Shown one piece after another: positions 21,313 through 31,313 of a DNA stretch of 35,507 nt. The translations under genes and the position numbers were made by a program. Origin of the DNA: Accumulibacter sp. (lineage in GTDB: Bacteria; Pseudomonadota; Gammaproteobacteria; Burkholderiales; Rhodocyclaceae); NCBI RefSeq assembly GCF_023806635.1, contig NZ_JAMTDQ010000014.1, positions 1 to 35,507 of the forward strand, in the 5' to 3' direction. The first letter of the stretch is position 1; each line of letters starts with the position of its first letter. Under the pieces are notes generated by a model, which had not been told where the DNA came from, searched no databases, and worked only from the letters and a program-made list of their open reading frames with translations.

Positions 21313-23955
21313 ATGAACGCAACCGAAACGCAGAGAATCCGTCGTCAGGATTACACCCCACCACCCTTTCTCGTCGACCTCGTCGAGCTCGATATCGACT
21401 TTCGCGATGGCGCGGTGCTCGTCGACAGCCGGCTGCACCTGCGGCGCAACCCGGTGGTCGCCGCCGCCGGGCCCTTGCAACTCGACGGCCACGGCCTGCA
21501 GACGATCTCGCTGGCAATCGACGGCCGAGCGCTCGGCGCCGCCGACTACCAGTGCAGCGAAACGGCGCTGACCATCGCCGATCCTCCGGATGCACTGGTC
21601 CTCGGTACGCGGGTGCGCATCGACGCCGACCACAACGGCAGCCTGTCCGGGCTCTACCGGTCGGCCAACGGCTACTTCACGCAGTGCGAAGCACAGGGCT
21701 TCCGCCGCATCACCTGGTTTCCCGACCGGCCGGACATCATGTCGACCTACGTCGTCACCCTGCGTGCCGAACGTTCCAGCCTGCCGGTCCTGCTGGCCAA
21801 TGGCAACCCGGTCGGCAGCGGCGACGATGGGCCGGATCGCCACTGGGCACGCTGGCATGATCCCTTCCGCAAGCCCTGCTACCTCTTCGCGCTCGTCGCC
21901 GCCCGCCTCGACGCCCTGCGCGACCGCTTCACCACGGCCAGCGGCCGCGTGGTCGAACTCGCCGTCTACGTCGAACCGGGCAAGATCGACCAGTGCGCGC
22001 ACGCCATGGACGCCCTGAGGCGCTCGATGCGCTGGGACGAGGAAGTCTTCGGCCTCGAGTGCGACCTCGACCATTACATGATCGTCGCCGTCGGCGACTT
22101 CAACATGGGCGCGATGGAGAACAAGGGGCTGAACATCTTCAACACCAAGTACGTCCTGGCGCGCGCCGACACCGCCACCGACGACGATTACCAGAGCATC
22201 GACCGCGTCGTCGCGCACGAGTACTTCCACAACTGGACCGGCAACCGGGTCACCTGCCGCGACTGGTTCCAGCTCTCGCTCAAGGAAGGACTGACCGTCT
22301 TCCGCGACCAGGAATTCGGCGCCGACATGCACAGTCGGGCGGTGACGCGAATTCGCGACGTGCGCGCCCTGCGCGCGACCCAGTTCCCCGAGGACGCCGG
22401 TCCGATGGCGCACCCGGTACGCCCCGATTCCTATATCGAGATCAACAATTTCTACACCAGCACCGTGTACGAGAAGGGCGCCGAGGTGGTGCGAATGATC
22501 AGGACGCTGATCGGCCGCGATGCCTTCCGCCGCGGCATGGATCTCTACTTCCACCGCCACGACGGGCAGGCGGTGACCTGCGACGACTTCGTCGCCGCCA
22601 TGGCCGACGCGGCGGGCGTCGACCTGCGGCAGTTCATGCTCTGGTATGACCATGCCGGCACGCCACGGCTGCATGCCAGCGGCCGGCACGACCCGGTGAG
22701 CCAGCGCTACCTCCTGCGGTTGTCACAGTCGCGGCCCAACGCCAGCACGCCTGCACCGGCCTTCCACATCCCGGTTGCGATCGGCCTCGTCGGTTCCGAC
22801 GGCCGCGATCTGCCGCTGTACCTCGCCGGCGAGGGCGAAGTGCCGGAGCGCGGACAGACGACACGCATCCTGTCGCTGACCACCGGCGAGCAGGAATTCG
22901 TCTTCGAGGGGGTGCCAGCGCCACCGCTGCCTTCGCTGCTGCGCGACTTCTCGGCGCCGGTGATCCTCGACCACGAATGGCTCGATGCAGAGTTGAACTT
23001 CCTGCTGGCCCACGACAGCGATCCCTTCAATCGCTGGGAAGCCGGGCAGCGCCTGGCGAGCCGCCTGATCCTCGGCGGCGCCTCCGACATCGCTGCCGGC
23101 CGCGCCGCTGACTGGCCGGCGGACTTCGCCGATGCCCTGCGACAGGTCCTGCTGCACGCTGGCAGCGACCCCGCCTTCGCGGCCGAGGTACTGACGCTGC
23201 CCGGCGAAGCCACTCTCGCCGAGGAAATGGCGGTGGTCGACCCGGACGCGCTGCACACGGCGCGCAACGCACTCCGCCTGTTTCTCGCCGAGCGGCTGCA
23301 GGACAGCTTCCTGCATGGCTACGAGTCGCTGGCGGCGGCCGGCCCGTACCAGGCGACGCCGGCAGCGGCCGGCCGGCGAGCATTGCGCAACGTTCTTCTG
23401 GGATACCTCGGCGAGCTGGCCACACCCGCCATGCACACCCTGGCGATGCGCCAGTTCGCATCGACCGACAACATGAACGACCAGTTCGCAGCCCTCGCGG
23501 TTCTCGCACAGCACGACTGCGAACAGCGCGAGCAGGCGCTGGCGGCCTTCCACGAGCGCTGGCACGGCGAGGCGCTGGTGGTGGACAAATGGCTCGCGGT
23601 GCAGGCGTCGAGCCGCCTGCCGGATACACTCGCGGTCGTCGCAAACCTGCTCGCGCACCCGTCATTCGACCTGCACAACCCGAACAAGGTCTACGCCCTG
23701 CTCAACGGCTTCGGCAGCAACCACGTCCGCTTCCATGCCGCCGACGGTGCCGGCTACCGCTTCCTCGCCGCACAGATCGCCGCGATCGACCGCTTCAACC
23801 CGCAGGTGGCGGCACGCCTGACACGCCGTTTCGACCGCTGGCGCCGCTTCGATGCACAGCGGCAGGCGCATGCCCGGTCGGCTCTGGGCGAGTTGCAGGC
23901 GAACACGGAGTTGTCGCCGGATACGCGTGAGGTCGTGGACAGGGCCCTGGCGTAG
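21313..23955 (+). CDS. pepN: Aminopeptidase N (PepN, M1 family)
   Basis: Zinc aminopeptidase that trims N-terminal residues from peptides in the cytoplasm, finishing protein breakdown. The 880-residue protein is the length of the E. coli-type monomeric PepN. The substrate-binding GAMEN motif is at 266-270 ([13 protein letters not shown]), and the zinc motif HEYFH with His302, Glu303 and His306 has the third ligand Glu325 19 residues on, in [10 protein letters not shown]. The C-terminal half is the helical PepN-type domain. ATG 21313 gives the expected N terminus; its ribosome site is weak. It stands 87 bp after the lipoprotein gene and could be read from the dap operon or a promoter in the gap. 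All catalytic residues are present. Confidence 0.97.
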   Translation: MNATETQRIRRQDYTPPPFLVDLVELDIDFRDGAVLVDSRLHLRRNPVVAAAGPLQLDGHGLQTISLAIDGRALGAADYQCSETALTIADPPDALVLGTRVRIDADHNGSLSGLYRSANGYFTQCEAQGFRRITWFPDRPDIMSTYVVTLRAERSSLPVLLANGNPVGSGDDGPDRHWARWHDPFRKPCYLFALVAARLDALRDRFTTASGRVVELAVYVEPGKIDQCAHAMDALRRSMRWDEEVFGLECDLDHYMIVAVGDFNMGAMENKGLNIFNTKYVLARADTATDDDYQSIDRVVAHEYFHNWTGNRVTCRDWFQLSLKEGLTVFRDQEFGADMHSRAVTRIRDVRALRATQFPEDAGPMAHPVRPDSYIEINNFYTSTVYEKGAEVVRMIRTLIGRDAFRRGMDLYFHRHDGQAVTCDDFVAAMADAAGVDLRQFMLWYDHAGTPRLHASGRHDPVSQRYLLRLSQSRPNASTPAPAFHIPVAIGLVGSDGRDLPLYLAGEGEVPERGQTTRILSLTTGEQEFVFEGVPAPPLPSLLRDFSAPVILDHEWLDAELNFLLAHDSDPFNRWEAGQRLASRLILGGASDIAAGRAADWPADFADALRQVLLHAGSDPAFAAEVLTLPGEATLAEEMAVVDPDALHTARNALRLFLAERLQDSFLHGYESLAAAGPYQATPAAAGRRALRNVLLGYLGELATPAMHTLAMRQFASTDNMNDQFAALAVLAQHDCEQREQALAAFHERWHGEALVVDKWLAVQASSRLPDTLAVVANLLAHPSFDLHNPNKVYALLNGFGSNHVRFHAADGAGYRFLAAQIAAIDRFNPQVAARLTRRFDRWRRFDAQRQAHARSALGELQANTELSPDTREVVDRALA

Positions 23956-24027
23956 CCACCGGGCGGGGAAGCACGTGCTTTCAGCGGCGCCAGGCTGCGG
24001 CAACTGCTGGAAAGGACGCCAGCGGCC

Positions 24028-24056
24028 TTGCCGTCAAGACGGACAGCGGATAGAAT
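24028..24056 (+). promoter_or_regulatory. Probable sigma-70 promoter of rpsO
   Basis: TTGCCG (24028-24033) and TAGAAT (24051-24056) are separated by exactly 17 bp. Transcription would start near 24063, leaving a leader of about 90 bases before rpsO. A small hairpin with arms CGCTT and AAGCG (24065-24078) lies at the very start of that leader; S15 of other bacteria represses its own messenger through leader structure, but I cannot identify that fold here. Confidence 0.5.
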
Positions 24057-24154
24057 CCGCGGTTCGCTTCGCCAAGCGGTTCAGTACATTCATCAACCGG
24101 GCGCTGGCTCTATCAAACCGGGGCGGCGCCGATCATCAGGAAAGAGAGTTTGAC

Positions 24155-24424
24155 ATGGCGATAAGTGTTGCGCAGAAGGCGCAGATCATGGGCGATTACC
24201 AGCGTGCGGCTGGCGACACGGGCTCCTCGGAAGTCCAGGTCGCCCTGCTGACGGCCCGTATCAATGACCTCACCGGCCATTTCAAGGAACACAAGAAGGA
24301 CAATCACTCGCGCCGCGGCCTGCTGCGCATGGTCAGCCGCCGCCGCAAGTTGCTGGACTATCTCAAACGCACCAACGTTGACTCGTACCGCAACCTGATT
24401 CAGCGTCTCGGCCTGCGCAAGTAG
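24155..24424 (+). CDS. rpsO: 30S ribosomal protein S15
   Basis: Binds 16S rRNA in the platform of the small subunit and makes bridge contacts with the 50S subunit. The 89-residue length is standard and the conserved run from [17 protein letters not shown] (about residues 22-38) through [20 protein letters not shown] is intact. ATG 24155 follows AGGAAAGAGAG. It stands ahead of pnp with a strong hairpin in the spacer, the same arrangement as in E. coli. Expression is probably autoregulated as in relatives, though the leader structure was not resolved. Confidence 0.98.
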   Translation: MAISVAQKAQIMGDYQRAAGDTGSSEVQVALLTARINDLTGHFKEHKKDNHSRRGLLRMVSRRRKLLDYLKRTNVDSYRNLIQRLGLRK

Positions 24425-24478
24425 GCCTGCCCACCGAACCGCACCGCGGTCGGCATGTGCAGGCAACCCGAAAGCCGT

Positions 24479-24509
24479 CAGCGGCCAGCCCCAGGTGGGC
24501 TGGCCGCTG
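24479..24509 (+). terminator. Strong stem-loop between rpsO and pnp (terminator or attenuator)
   Basis: A perfect 13-bp stem (24479-24491 with 24497-24509) closes a 5-base loop CAGGT and is followed by a short, weak T-rich stretch (TTTGTG). In E. coli a partial terminator lies at this same place and lets some transcription pass into pnp. The weak tail suggests leaky termination here as well. Confidence 0.6.
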
Positions 24510-24556
24510 TTTGTGCTGCAGCAGCCTGGTTGGCCAATGGGCGCGTCGATTGAATT

Positions 24557-24579
24557 GCCCGCCGGCATCGTGGGCGGGC
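24557..24579 (+). promoter_or_regulatory. Hairpin in the pnp leader
   Basis: GCCCGCC (24557-24563) pairs with GGCGGGC (24573-24579) around a 9-base loop, 28 bases before the pnp start. In E. coli the pnp leader hairpin is cut by RNase III and then used for PNPase autocontrol. A similar role here is an inference from position only. Confidence 0.35.
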
Positions 24580-24607
24580 TCGCGCCAGACTATCGAGAAA
24601 GGGAAAA

Positions 24608-26734
24608 ATGTTTAATATCGTCAAGAAGAGCTTCGCCTACGGTGCGCAACAGGTCACGCTGGAAACCGGGGAGATCGCGCGCCAGGCGAGCGGCGCCGTG
24701 CTGGTGTCGATGGGCGAGACGGTGGTGCTCGTCACCGTCGTCGGCAACCGTACCGCCAAGCCGGGGCAGGATTTCTTCCCGCTGACGGTCGACTACATCG
24801 AGAAGACCTACGCCGCCGGACGGATTCCCGGCGGCTTCTTCAAGCGCGAGGGCCGTCCCTCGGAGAAGGAGACGCTGACCTCGCGTCTGATCGATCGTCC
24901 GCTGCGCCCGCTCTTCCCCGAAGGTTTCTACCACGAGGTGCAGGTCGTCGCGATGGTGATGTCGCTCGACCCCGCGATCGATCCCGACGTACCGGCGATG
25001 ATCGGCGCCTCGGCGGCTCTGGCCATCTCGGGAATCCCCTTCGATGGCCCGATCGGTGCCGCCCGCGTCGGCTACATCGACGGCCAGTATGTTCTCAACC
25101 CGGACCGGACCCAGTTGCAGTCGAGCCAGCTCGATCTGGTCGTCGCCGGAACGCAGGCTGCCGTGCTGATGGTCGAGTCGGAGGCCAGGGAACTGCCCGA
25201 AGACGTCATGCTCGGTGCGGTCGTCTTTGGCCACCAGCAGATGCAGGCGGCGATCGCGGCGATCAACGAACTCGCCGACGTGGCCGGCAAGCCGGAGTGG
25301 GAGTGGAGCCCTGCCGCCCGCAACGAGGCGGTGCATGGCAAGCTCGACCGGCTCGTCCAGGCCGAACTCGAAGAGGCCTACCGCATCACCAGCAAGCAGG
25401 TACGCACGCAGCGGATCAAGGAGATTACCGCCTACGCCGTCGAGACCCTGACCGCCGACGACGACGCACCCGACGCCAACGCCATCCGGCAGATGGTAGA
25501 CGCGGCCGAGGCGCGCATCGTCCGTGGTCGCATCCTGGCCGGCGAACCGCGAATCGACGGCCGCGACACGCGCACCGTCAGGCCGATTTCGATCCGTTCC
25601 GGCGTCCTGCCGCGTGCGCACGGCTCCGCCCTGTTCACGCGCGGGGAAACGCAGGCGATCGTCGTCGCGACGCTGGGAACCGGACGCGACGAGCAGATCA
25701 TCGACGCGCTCTCCGGCGAGTACCGCGAGCGCTTCATGCTGCACTACAACTTCCCGCCCTATGCCACCGGTGAATGCGGCCGCGTCGGCTCGCCGAAGCG
25801 GCGTGAGATCGGTCACGGTCGGCTGGCCAAGCGCGCGCTGCTCGCCGTGCTGCCGTCGCCCGAGGCGTTCTCCTACACCATACGGGTGGTTTCGGAGATC
25901 ACCGAATCGAATGGCTCGAGTTCGATGGCCAGTGTCTGCGGTGCCTCGCTGGCGCTGATGGATGCCGGCGTACCGCTGAAGGCGCATGTCGCCGGAATCG
26001 CGATGGGCCTGATCAAGGAAGGCAATCGCGTCGCCGTCCTCACCGACATCCTCGGCGACGAGGACCACCTCGGCGACATGGACTTCAAGGTTGCCGGTAC
26101 CGAGGCCGGCGTGACCGCGCTGCAGATGGACATCAAGATCCAGGGCATCACCAGGGAGATCATGCAGGTTGCCCTCGCGCAGGCCGGTGAAGCACGCCAG
26201 CACATCCTGAAGCAGATGCAGGGCTCGATGGCGGGGCACCGCGAGGAGGTTTCGACCTACGCACCGCGCCTGTATACGATGAAGATCAACCCGGAAAAGA
26301 TTCGCGACGTCATCGGCAAGGGGGGCGCGGTGATTCGCGCCATTACCGAAGAGACCGGCACGACGATCGACATCAAGGACGACGGCACGATCACCATCGC
26401 CTCGGTCAGCGGCGACGCCGCGAACGCAGCCCGTGCCCGCATCGAGTCGATCACCGCCGACGTCGAGGTCGGCAAGATCTACGACGGCACGGTCCTCAAG
26501 CTGCTCGACTTTGGCGCCATCGTCAGCATCCTGCCAGGACGCGACGGTCTCCTGCACATCTCGCAGATCGCCAACGAACGGGTCAACGCGGTCGCCGATT
26601 ACCTCAAGGACGGCCAGAAGGTGCGCGTCAAGGTGCTCGAAGCCGACGAGAAGGGTCGTGTTCGGCTGTCGATGAAGGCGGTGAGCGCGGAGGAAGGCGG
26701 CGCTGCATTGGGACCAGGCTCAGCCCCGGCCTGA
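24608..26734 (+). CDS. pnp: Polynucleotide phosphorylase (PNPase)
   Basis: 3'-to-5' phosphorolytic exoribonuclease, a trimer and a core part of the RNA degradosome. The 708-residue protein has two RNase PH domains, the first from about residue 10 and the second from about 310 with the phosphate-binding [19 protein letters not shown] region. An alpha-helical linker separates them. A KH domain with GKGG (570-573) and an S1 domain (about 622-691, beginning VGKIYDGTV) follow. ATG 24608 is preceded by AGAAAGGG. The C terminus after S1 is short and Gly/Ala-rich. It is transcribed from its own leader and by read-through from rpsO. Confidence 0.98.
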   Translation: MFNIVKKSFAYGAQQVTLETGEIARQASGAVLVSMGETVVLVTVVGNRTAKPGQDFFPLTVDYIEKTYAAGRIPGGFFKREGRPSEKETLTSRLIDRPLRPLFPEGFYHEVQVVAMVMSLDPAIDPDVPAMIGASAALAISGIPFDGPIGAARVGYIDGQYVLNPDRTQLQSSQLDLVVAGTQAAVLMVESEARELPEDVMLGAVVFGHQQMQAAIAAINELADVAGKPEWEWSPAARNEAVHGKLDRLVQAELEEAYRITSKQVRTQRIKEITAYAVETLTADDDAPDANAIRQMVDAAEARIVRGRILAGEPRIDGRDTRTVRPISIRSGVLPRAHGSALFTRGETQAIVVATLGTGRDEQIIDALSGEYRERFMLHYNFPPYATGECGRVGSPKRREIGHGRLAKRALLAVLPSPEAFSYTIRVVSEITESNGSSSMASVCGASLALMDAGVPLKAHVAGIAMGLIKEGNRVAVLTDILGDEDHLGDMDFKVAGTEAGVTALQMDIKIQGITREIMQVALAQAGEARQHILKQMQGSMAGHREEVSTYAPRLYTMKINPEKIRDVIGKGGAVIRAITEETGTTIDIKDDGTITIASVSGDAANAARARIESITADVEVGKIYDGTVLKLLDFGAIVSILPGRDGLLHISQIANERVNAVADYLKDGQKVRVKVLEADEKGRVRLSMKAVSAEEGGAALGPGSAPA

Positions 26735-26948
26735 CCCGCCGCAGGACAGCGGAATCGGCTGCTCCGCCATCCTGCCGTGTGCCGTGTCCCCCGCCACCCC
26801 TGCCGCAGGCTCGACCGAATGCACGTGTTGCAGCGGATGGGGGCGGCTGGGGTACGGCATTGCACACGTCGAAGGCGCCCGCTTTGATGCCGCTACGGAC
26901 GGTTCGAGCGGGGTTTCGCAGCCCGCTTGCGCGGCCATGGAAAAGGAA
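26735..26948. other. Spacer between pnp and the tRNA-Lys terminator
   Basis: No gene is supported. Close to the pnp stop, 26741-26753 can pair with 26763-26775 (11 of 13 pairs, two central mismatches), a possible pnp end structure without a T-run. The rest is GC-rich sequence with no motif I recognise. Confidence 0.4.
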
Positions 26949-26976
26949 AAGCCCCGACCGATGGCGGTCGGGGCTT
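26949..26976 (-). terminator. Rho-independent terminator of tRNA-Lys
   Basis: Read on the minus strand, a perfect 12-bp stem (26976-26965 with 26960-26949, arm AAGCCCCGACCG) closes the four-base loop CCAT and runs into TTTTCCTTTTCC-like sequence. It starts 8 bases beyond the encoded CCA end of tRNA-Lys. The plus-strand side lacks a T-run, so it serves the tRNA. Confidence 0.85.
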
Positions 26977-26983
26977 CCTTGTC

Positions 26984-27059
26984 TGGTGGGTCGGGAGGGA
27001 TTCGAACCCTCGACCAATGGATTAAAAGTCCACTGCTCTACCGACTGAGCTACCAACCC
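26984..27059 (-). tRNA. tRNA-Lys (anticodon UUU), CCA encoded
   Basis: A 76-nt cloverleaf on the minus strand starting GGGTTGG and ending CCGACCC-ACCA. The acceptor stem pairs seven of seven (one G-U). The D arm reads AGCTCAGTCGGTAGAGC, the anticodon loop CTTTTAA has anticodon UUU for lysine, and the T arm contains GGTTCGAATCC. The CCA tail is encoded at 26986-26984. It has its own consensus promoter and terminator, so it is a single-gene unit between the pnp and hrpA genes, both on the other strand. Confidence 0.98.
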
Positions 27060-27072
27060 TGAAGAGCCGCGA

Positions 27073-27101
27073 AGTATAGGGAAGGGTTTCAATGGTGTCA
27101 A
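27073..27101 (-). promoter_or_regulatory. Near-consensus sigma-70 promoter of tRNA-Lys
   Basis: On the minus strand TTGACA (27101-27096), a 17-bp spacer and TATACT (27078-27073) form an almost perfect promoter. Transcription would start near 27066, about 7 bases before the mature tRNA. The segment between -10 and start is GC-rich (TCGCGGC), as in stable-RNA promoters under stringent control. Confidence 0.85.
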
Positions 27102-27336
27102 GGAAAGTGCGCCCGACGAGCATCGCAGAACCGTCGCCTGTCCTGCCTTGCAGGAGCGAGGCCGTGTCATCGATGATTGAAGGAAACGGCGTGCTGGCGC
27201 CCTTGGGCTCAAGTTGAGAAGCTGCTGGACTGATGAACGCATGGACGCGCATGCGTTCTGACGATTCGCCGGCCGACCGTCGCGATGCCGCCCGGCAACG
27301 CGAACAGGCCCTTCGGCTCTGGCTCCCGCTGTGGCG

Positions 27337-30300
27337 ATGACAGCAAAGCCCTTGCCCAGCGCCACGCGCACGCCCGCCAACCCCTTCCTCGACTGCCTGG
27401 CCGCCGACCAGCGCCGCCTGCGTTCGCTGGCGCGCGACCTGCGGCACGTCTTCGGCGACCGGCGCAATGCGCTGCAGGTCGAGAGCGAGCGCCTGCGCGA
27501 GCGCTCGCGCGCGGCCGTCGCCGAGCGCCGCGCGCGCCTGCCCCAGCCGGAGTTCGCCGACGACCTGCCGGTCAACACCCGCCGCGACGAGATCGCGGCG
27601 CTGATCGCGCAGCACCAGGTGGTCATCGTCTGCGGCGAGACCGGCTCCGGCAAGACGACGCAGATCCCGAAGATCTGCCTCGGGCTCGGTCGCGGGACGA
27701 CCGGCCTGATCGGCCATACGCAGCCGCGGCGGATCGCCGCGCGGGCGACGGCGGCACGCATTGCGCTCGAGCTGCAGAGCGAACCCGGCCGCCTCGTCGG
27801 CTACAAGATCCGTTTTCACGACCGCACTTCGCCCGATGCCTTCATCAAGCTGATGACCGACGGCATCCTGCTCGCCGAGACGCAGGGCGATCCCTGGCTC
27901 GAGCAGTACGACACCCTGATCATCGACGAGGCGCACGAGCGCAGTCTGAACATCGACTTCCTGCTCGGCTTCCTGAAGCAGTTGCTGCCGAAGCGGCGCG
28001 AGCTGAAGCTGATCATCACCTCGGCGACGATCGATGCAAAGCGCTTCTCGCACCACTTCGACGACGCGCCGGTGATCGAGGTGTCGGGACGCCTGCATCC
28101 GGTCGAGCTGCGCTACCGGCCGTTGCTGAAGCGGTCCGGCGAGGCCGCCGGCACGGCGAACGACCACGCCGCCGACGACGAGCGCGACCTCTACGACGCA
28201 ATCACCGACGCCTGTGACGAGCTGCATCGTTGCGGTCCGGGCGACGTGCTGGTCTTCCTGCCCGGTGAGCGCGAGATTCGCGAGGCGGCCGAGGCGCTGC
28301 GCAAGCACCACCCGCCGCATACCGAGATCCTGCCGCTCTACGCGCGCCTGTCGGCCGAAGAGCAGAGCCGCGTCTTCCGGCCGCACGTCGGACGGCGCAT
28401 CGTCCTGGCGACGAACGTCGCCGAGACCTCGCTGACCGTGCCGGGAATCCGCTACGTCGTCGACACCGGTCTGGCGCGTGTCAAGCGCTACTCGTACCGC
28501 AACAAGGTCGAGCAGTTGCAGATCGAAAAGATCGCCCAGGCGGCGGCAAACCAGCGCGCCGGGCGCTGTGGCCGTGTCGCCGCCGGCGTCTGCATCCGGC
28601 TGTACGAGGAGCAGGATTTCGCGCTGCGGCCGGCCTTTGCCGAGCCGGAGATCCTGCGCTCTTCGCTCGCCGGCGTCATCCTGCGCATGAAGGCGCTGCG
28701 CCTCGGCGCCATCGAGGATTTTCCCTTTCTCGAGGCGCCGCCGCGCAAGGCGGTCAGCGACGGCTACCAGTTGCTGCTCGAACTCGGCGCGGTCACCGCT
28801 GAGCACGCGCTGACGCCGGTCGGACAGGAGCTGGCGCAGATGCCGCTCGATCCGCGGCTTGCCCGCATGATCGTCGCCGCCCGCACCGAGGGCTGTCTTG
28901 CCGAGGTTCTGGTGATCGCCGCCGCGCTGTCCGTGCAGGATCCGCGCGAACGGCCGCAGGAGCGCCAGGGGACGGCCGACGCCGCGCACCGCCGCTTCGC
29001 CGACGAGCGCTCCGAGTTCGTCTCCTGGCTCAGGCTCTGGCACTGGTACGCTGAGGAACTGGTGCACCGCAAGTCGCAGCGCAAGCTGCTAGAGGCCTGC
29101 CACGAGAACTTCCTTTCCGCCCTGCGCATGCGCGAATGGCGTGACGTGCACAGCCAGTTGCACGCGCTCGCCGCCGAGCATCGCTGGCAGGAGAACGGGC
29201 AACCGGCGAGCTACGAGGCGATCCACCGCGCGCTGCTCGCCGGGCTGCTCGGCAACATCGGCTGCAGGTCGGAGGAGTCGGCGCATTACCTCGGCGCGCG
29301 CGGCATCCGCTTCCTCATCCATCCGGCATCGCCGCTGCAGAAGAAGGCCGGCAAGTGGATCGTCGCCGGCGAGATCAGCGAGACGACGCGCCTCTTCGCG
29401 CGCTGCGTCGCGCGCATCGAACCGCAGTGGCTGGAACAGGTCGGTGCGCACCTGCTGAAGCGGAGCTGGTTCGACCCGCACTGGGAAAAGAAGGCGATGC
29501 AGGCGGTCGCCTTCGAGCGCATCACGCTGCACGGCATCGTCGTTGATCCGCGGCGGCGGGTGAACTTCGGGCCGATCAATCCCGAAGAGGCACGCGAGAT
29601 CTTCATCCGGCAGGCGCTGGTCGGCGGCGAGGTGAGCGAGGAGTTCGCGCGCCGCTGGGATTTCTTCACCCACAACCAGCAGCTGATGCTCGACATCGAG
29701 ACGCTCGAGCACAAGTCGCGGCGACCCGACGTGCTGGTAGACGATGAGCTGATCTTCTCCTTCTACGACCGCCTGATCCCGGCCGGCGTATACAGTGGTG
29801 CGGCCTTCGACAAGTGGCGGCGCGAGGCCGAGCGCGAGACGCCGCGCCTGCTGCACCTGCAGCGCGACGACCTGATGCGCCACGAGGCCGCCGGCATCAC
29901 CAGCGAGGCCTTTCCGCAGCAACTGCGGCTCGGCGGCGTCGACTACGAACTGAGCTACCACTTCGAGCCCGGCAGCGCGCGTGACGGCGTGACGCTCTGC
30001 GTGCCGCTGGCGCAGCTCAACCAGATCCCGGCGGCGCGCTGCGAGTGGCTGGTGCCCGGCCTGCTGCGCCAGAAGGTCGTGCAGCTGGTGAAGACGCTGC
30101 CGCAAAGGCTGCGGGCGAAACTGGTACCGGTGCCCGAATTCGCCGCCGACTTCGTCGCCCAGGTGGCGCCGTCCGACAAGCCGCTGTTGCTGGCGCTGGT
30201 GCACTTCATCGTCCAGTCGCGCGGGCTCAACGCGCGCGGCTGGGAGATTACTCCCGACGCCTTCCGCGCCGACGCGCTGCCGCCGCACCTGTCGTTCAAT

Positions 30301-31287
30301 TTCCGCCTGCTCGACGAGAACGGCCGTCAGCTCGGCATGAGTCGCAACCTGAACGAGCTGCGCGCCGAGTGGGGACGCGAGGCGCGGCAGGAGTTCGCCG
30401 AGCTGCACGAGACGCCGGGCGAACATGCGGACCTGCGCGACTGGAGCTTTGGCGAACTGCCGGAACTGATGCAGGTCGATGCCGGCGGCGGGCAACTGGT
30501 GCTCGGCTACCCGGCGCTGGTCGCCGACCGCGAGTGCGTCTCGCTACGCGTCTTCGATTCGCCGGCCGAGGCGGCGCAGGCGCACCGCGGCGGGTTGCTG
30601 CGCCTGTTCATGCTGCAGTTCCGCGAGCAGTTGAAGTATCTCGAGAAGAACCTGCCCGGACTGAACCAGATGGCGATGCAGTTCATGGGCCTCGGCACCC
30701 TCGACGACTTGCGCCGGCAGCTGCTCGACCTGAGCTGCGCCCGCGCGTGCCTCGGCGAACCGTGGCCGCGCGACGCCGCCAGCTTCCGCGCCCGCTGCCT
30801 CGAGGCGAAGCCGCGGCTGACGTTGCTGGCGCAGGAGATCTGCCGCCTGGTCGGGCAGATTCTCGCTGACTGGCAGGCGCTGCAGAAGAAGTTGCCGGCG
30901 TTCAGGGCGTTCGCGGCGACCATGCAGGATGTCGAAGAGCAGCTCGCGCGCCTGATCCACAGGCGCTTCGTCATCGACACGCCGTTCGAGCGCCTGCAGC
31001 ACTATCCGCGCTATCTGAAGGCGATCGCGCTACGGCTCGAGAAGCTGAAGGCCGCCGGTGCGGCAGGCGCCGCGCGTGATGCGCGGCTGCTCGCCGAACT
31101 GGCGCCGCTGGCAGGCAGCTACCAGCGGCGGGCCGCGGTGCTCGCGCGGCAGGGCCTCGCCGATGCGCAGCTCGAGCAGTTCCGCTGGCTGCTCGAGGAG
31201 TTGCGCGTGCAGTTGTTCGCGCAGGAGCTGCGCACGCCGGTGCCGGTGTCGACGAAGCGGCTGCAGAGGATGTGGGAGAGCATGTGA
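27337..31287 (+). CDS. hrpA: ATP-dependent RNA helicase HrpA (DEAH box)
   Basis: Large DEAH-family RNA helicase, in relatives linked to messenger processing and to rescue of stalled or collided ribosomes. The 1316-residue length matches E. coli HrpA. Walker A GETGSGKTTQ (100-109), the DEAH box IIDEAHERS (195-203) and motif III TSAT are present, followed by the helicase C domain with NVAETSLTVPGIRYVVDTG and QRAGRCGR, the HA2 and OB regions, and the long HrpA-specific C-terminal part. The start is either ATG 27337 or GTG 27331, with no clear ribosome site for either. The gene is followed 26 bp later by the MoCF-domain gene and is divergent from tRNA-Lys. Confidence 0.96.
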   Translation: MTAKPLPSATRTPANPFLDCLAADQRRLRSLARDLRHVFGDRRNALQVESERLRERSRAAVAERRARLPQPEFADDLPVNTRRDEIAALIAQHQVVIVCGETGSGKTTQIPKICLGLGRGTTGLIGHTQPRRIAARATAARIALELQSEPGRLVGYKIRFHDRTSPDAFIKLMTDGILLAETQGDPWLEQYDTLIIDEAHERSLNIDFLLGFLKQLLPKRRELKLIITSATIDAKRFSHHFDDAPVIEVSGRLHPVELRYRPLLKRSGEAAGTANDHAADDERDLYDAITDACDELHRCGPGDVLVFLPGEREIREAAEALRKHHPPHTEILPLYARLSAEEQSRVFRPHVGRRIVLATNVAETSLTVPGIRYVVDTGLARVKRYSYRNKVEQLQIEKIAQAAANQRAGRCGRVAAGVCIRLYEEQDFALRPAFAEPEILRSSLAGVILRMKALRLGAIEDFPFLEAPPRKAVSDGYQLLLELGAVTAEHALTPVGQELAQMPLDPRLARMIVAARTEGCLAEVLVIAAALSVQDPRERPQERQGTADAAHRRFADERSEFVSWLRLWHWYAEELVHRKSQRKLLEACHENFLSALRMREWRDVHSQLHALAAEHRWQENGQPASYEAIHRALLAGLLGNIGCRSEESAHYLGARGIRFLIHPASPLQKKAGKWIVAGEISETTRLFARCVARIEPQWLEQVGAHLLKRSWFDPHWEKKAMQAVAFERITLHGIVVDPRRRVNFGPINPEEAREIFIRQALVGGEVSEEFARRWDFFTHNQQLMLDIETLEHKSRRPDVLVDDELIFSFYDRLIPAGVYSGAAFDKWRREAERETPRLLHLQRDDLMRHEAAGITSEAFPQQLRLGGVDYELSYHFEPGSARDGVTLCVPLAQLNQIPAARCEWLVPGLLRQKVVQLVKTLPQRLRAKLVPVPEFAADFVAQVAPSDKPLLLALVHFIVQSRGLNARGWEITPDAFRADALPPHLSFNFRLLDENGRQLGMSRNLNELRAEWGREARQEFAELHETPGEHADLRDWSFGELPELMQVDAGGGQLVLGYPALVADRECVSLRVFDSPAEAAQAHRGGLLRLFMLQFREQLKYLEKNLPGLNQMAMQFMGLGTLDDLRRQLLDLSCARACLGEPWPRDAASFRARCLEAKPRLTLLAQEICRLVGQILADWQALQKKLPAFRAFAATMQDVEEQLARLIHRRFVIDTPFERLQHYPRYLKAIALRLEKLKAAGAAGAARDARLLAELAPLAGSYQRRAAVLARQGLADAQLEQFRWLLEELRVQLFAQELRTPVPVSTKRLQRMWESM

Positions 31288-31313
31288 ATGGCCAGCGGCC
31301 AGGGAGAGCGGCA

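Noticed and set aside
24590-26557. Long minus-strand open frame opposite pnp
   Set aside because: Antisense of a verified PNPase with both RNase PH domains; the frame is open only because of high-GC codon bias.
26741-26775. Imperfect hairpin after pnp as a terminator
   Set aside because: Two central mismatches and no T-run on either strand; kept only as a note in the spacer entry.
27022-29067. Long minus-strand open frame opposite the first half of hrpA
   Set aside because: It would run through the tRNA-Lys gene and its promoter and has no recognisable motif; hrpA on the other strand is certain.
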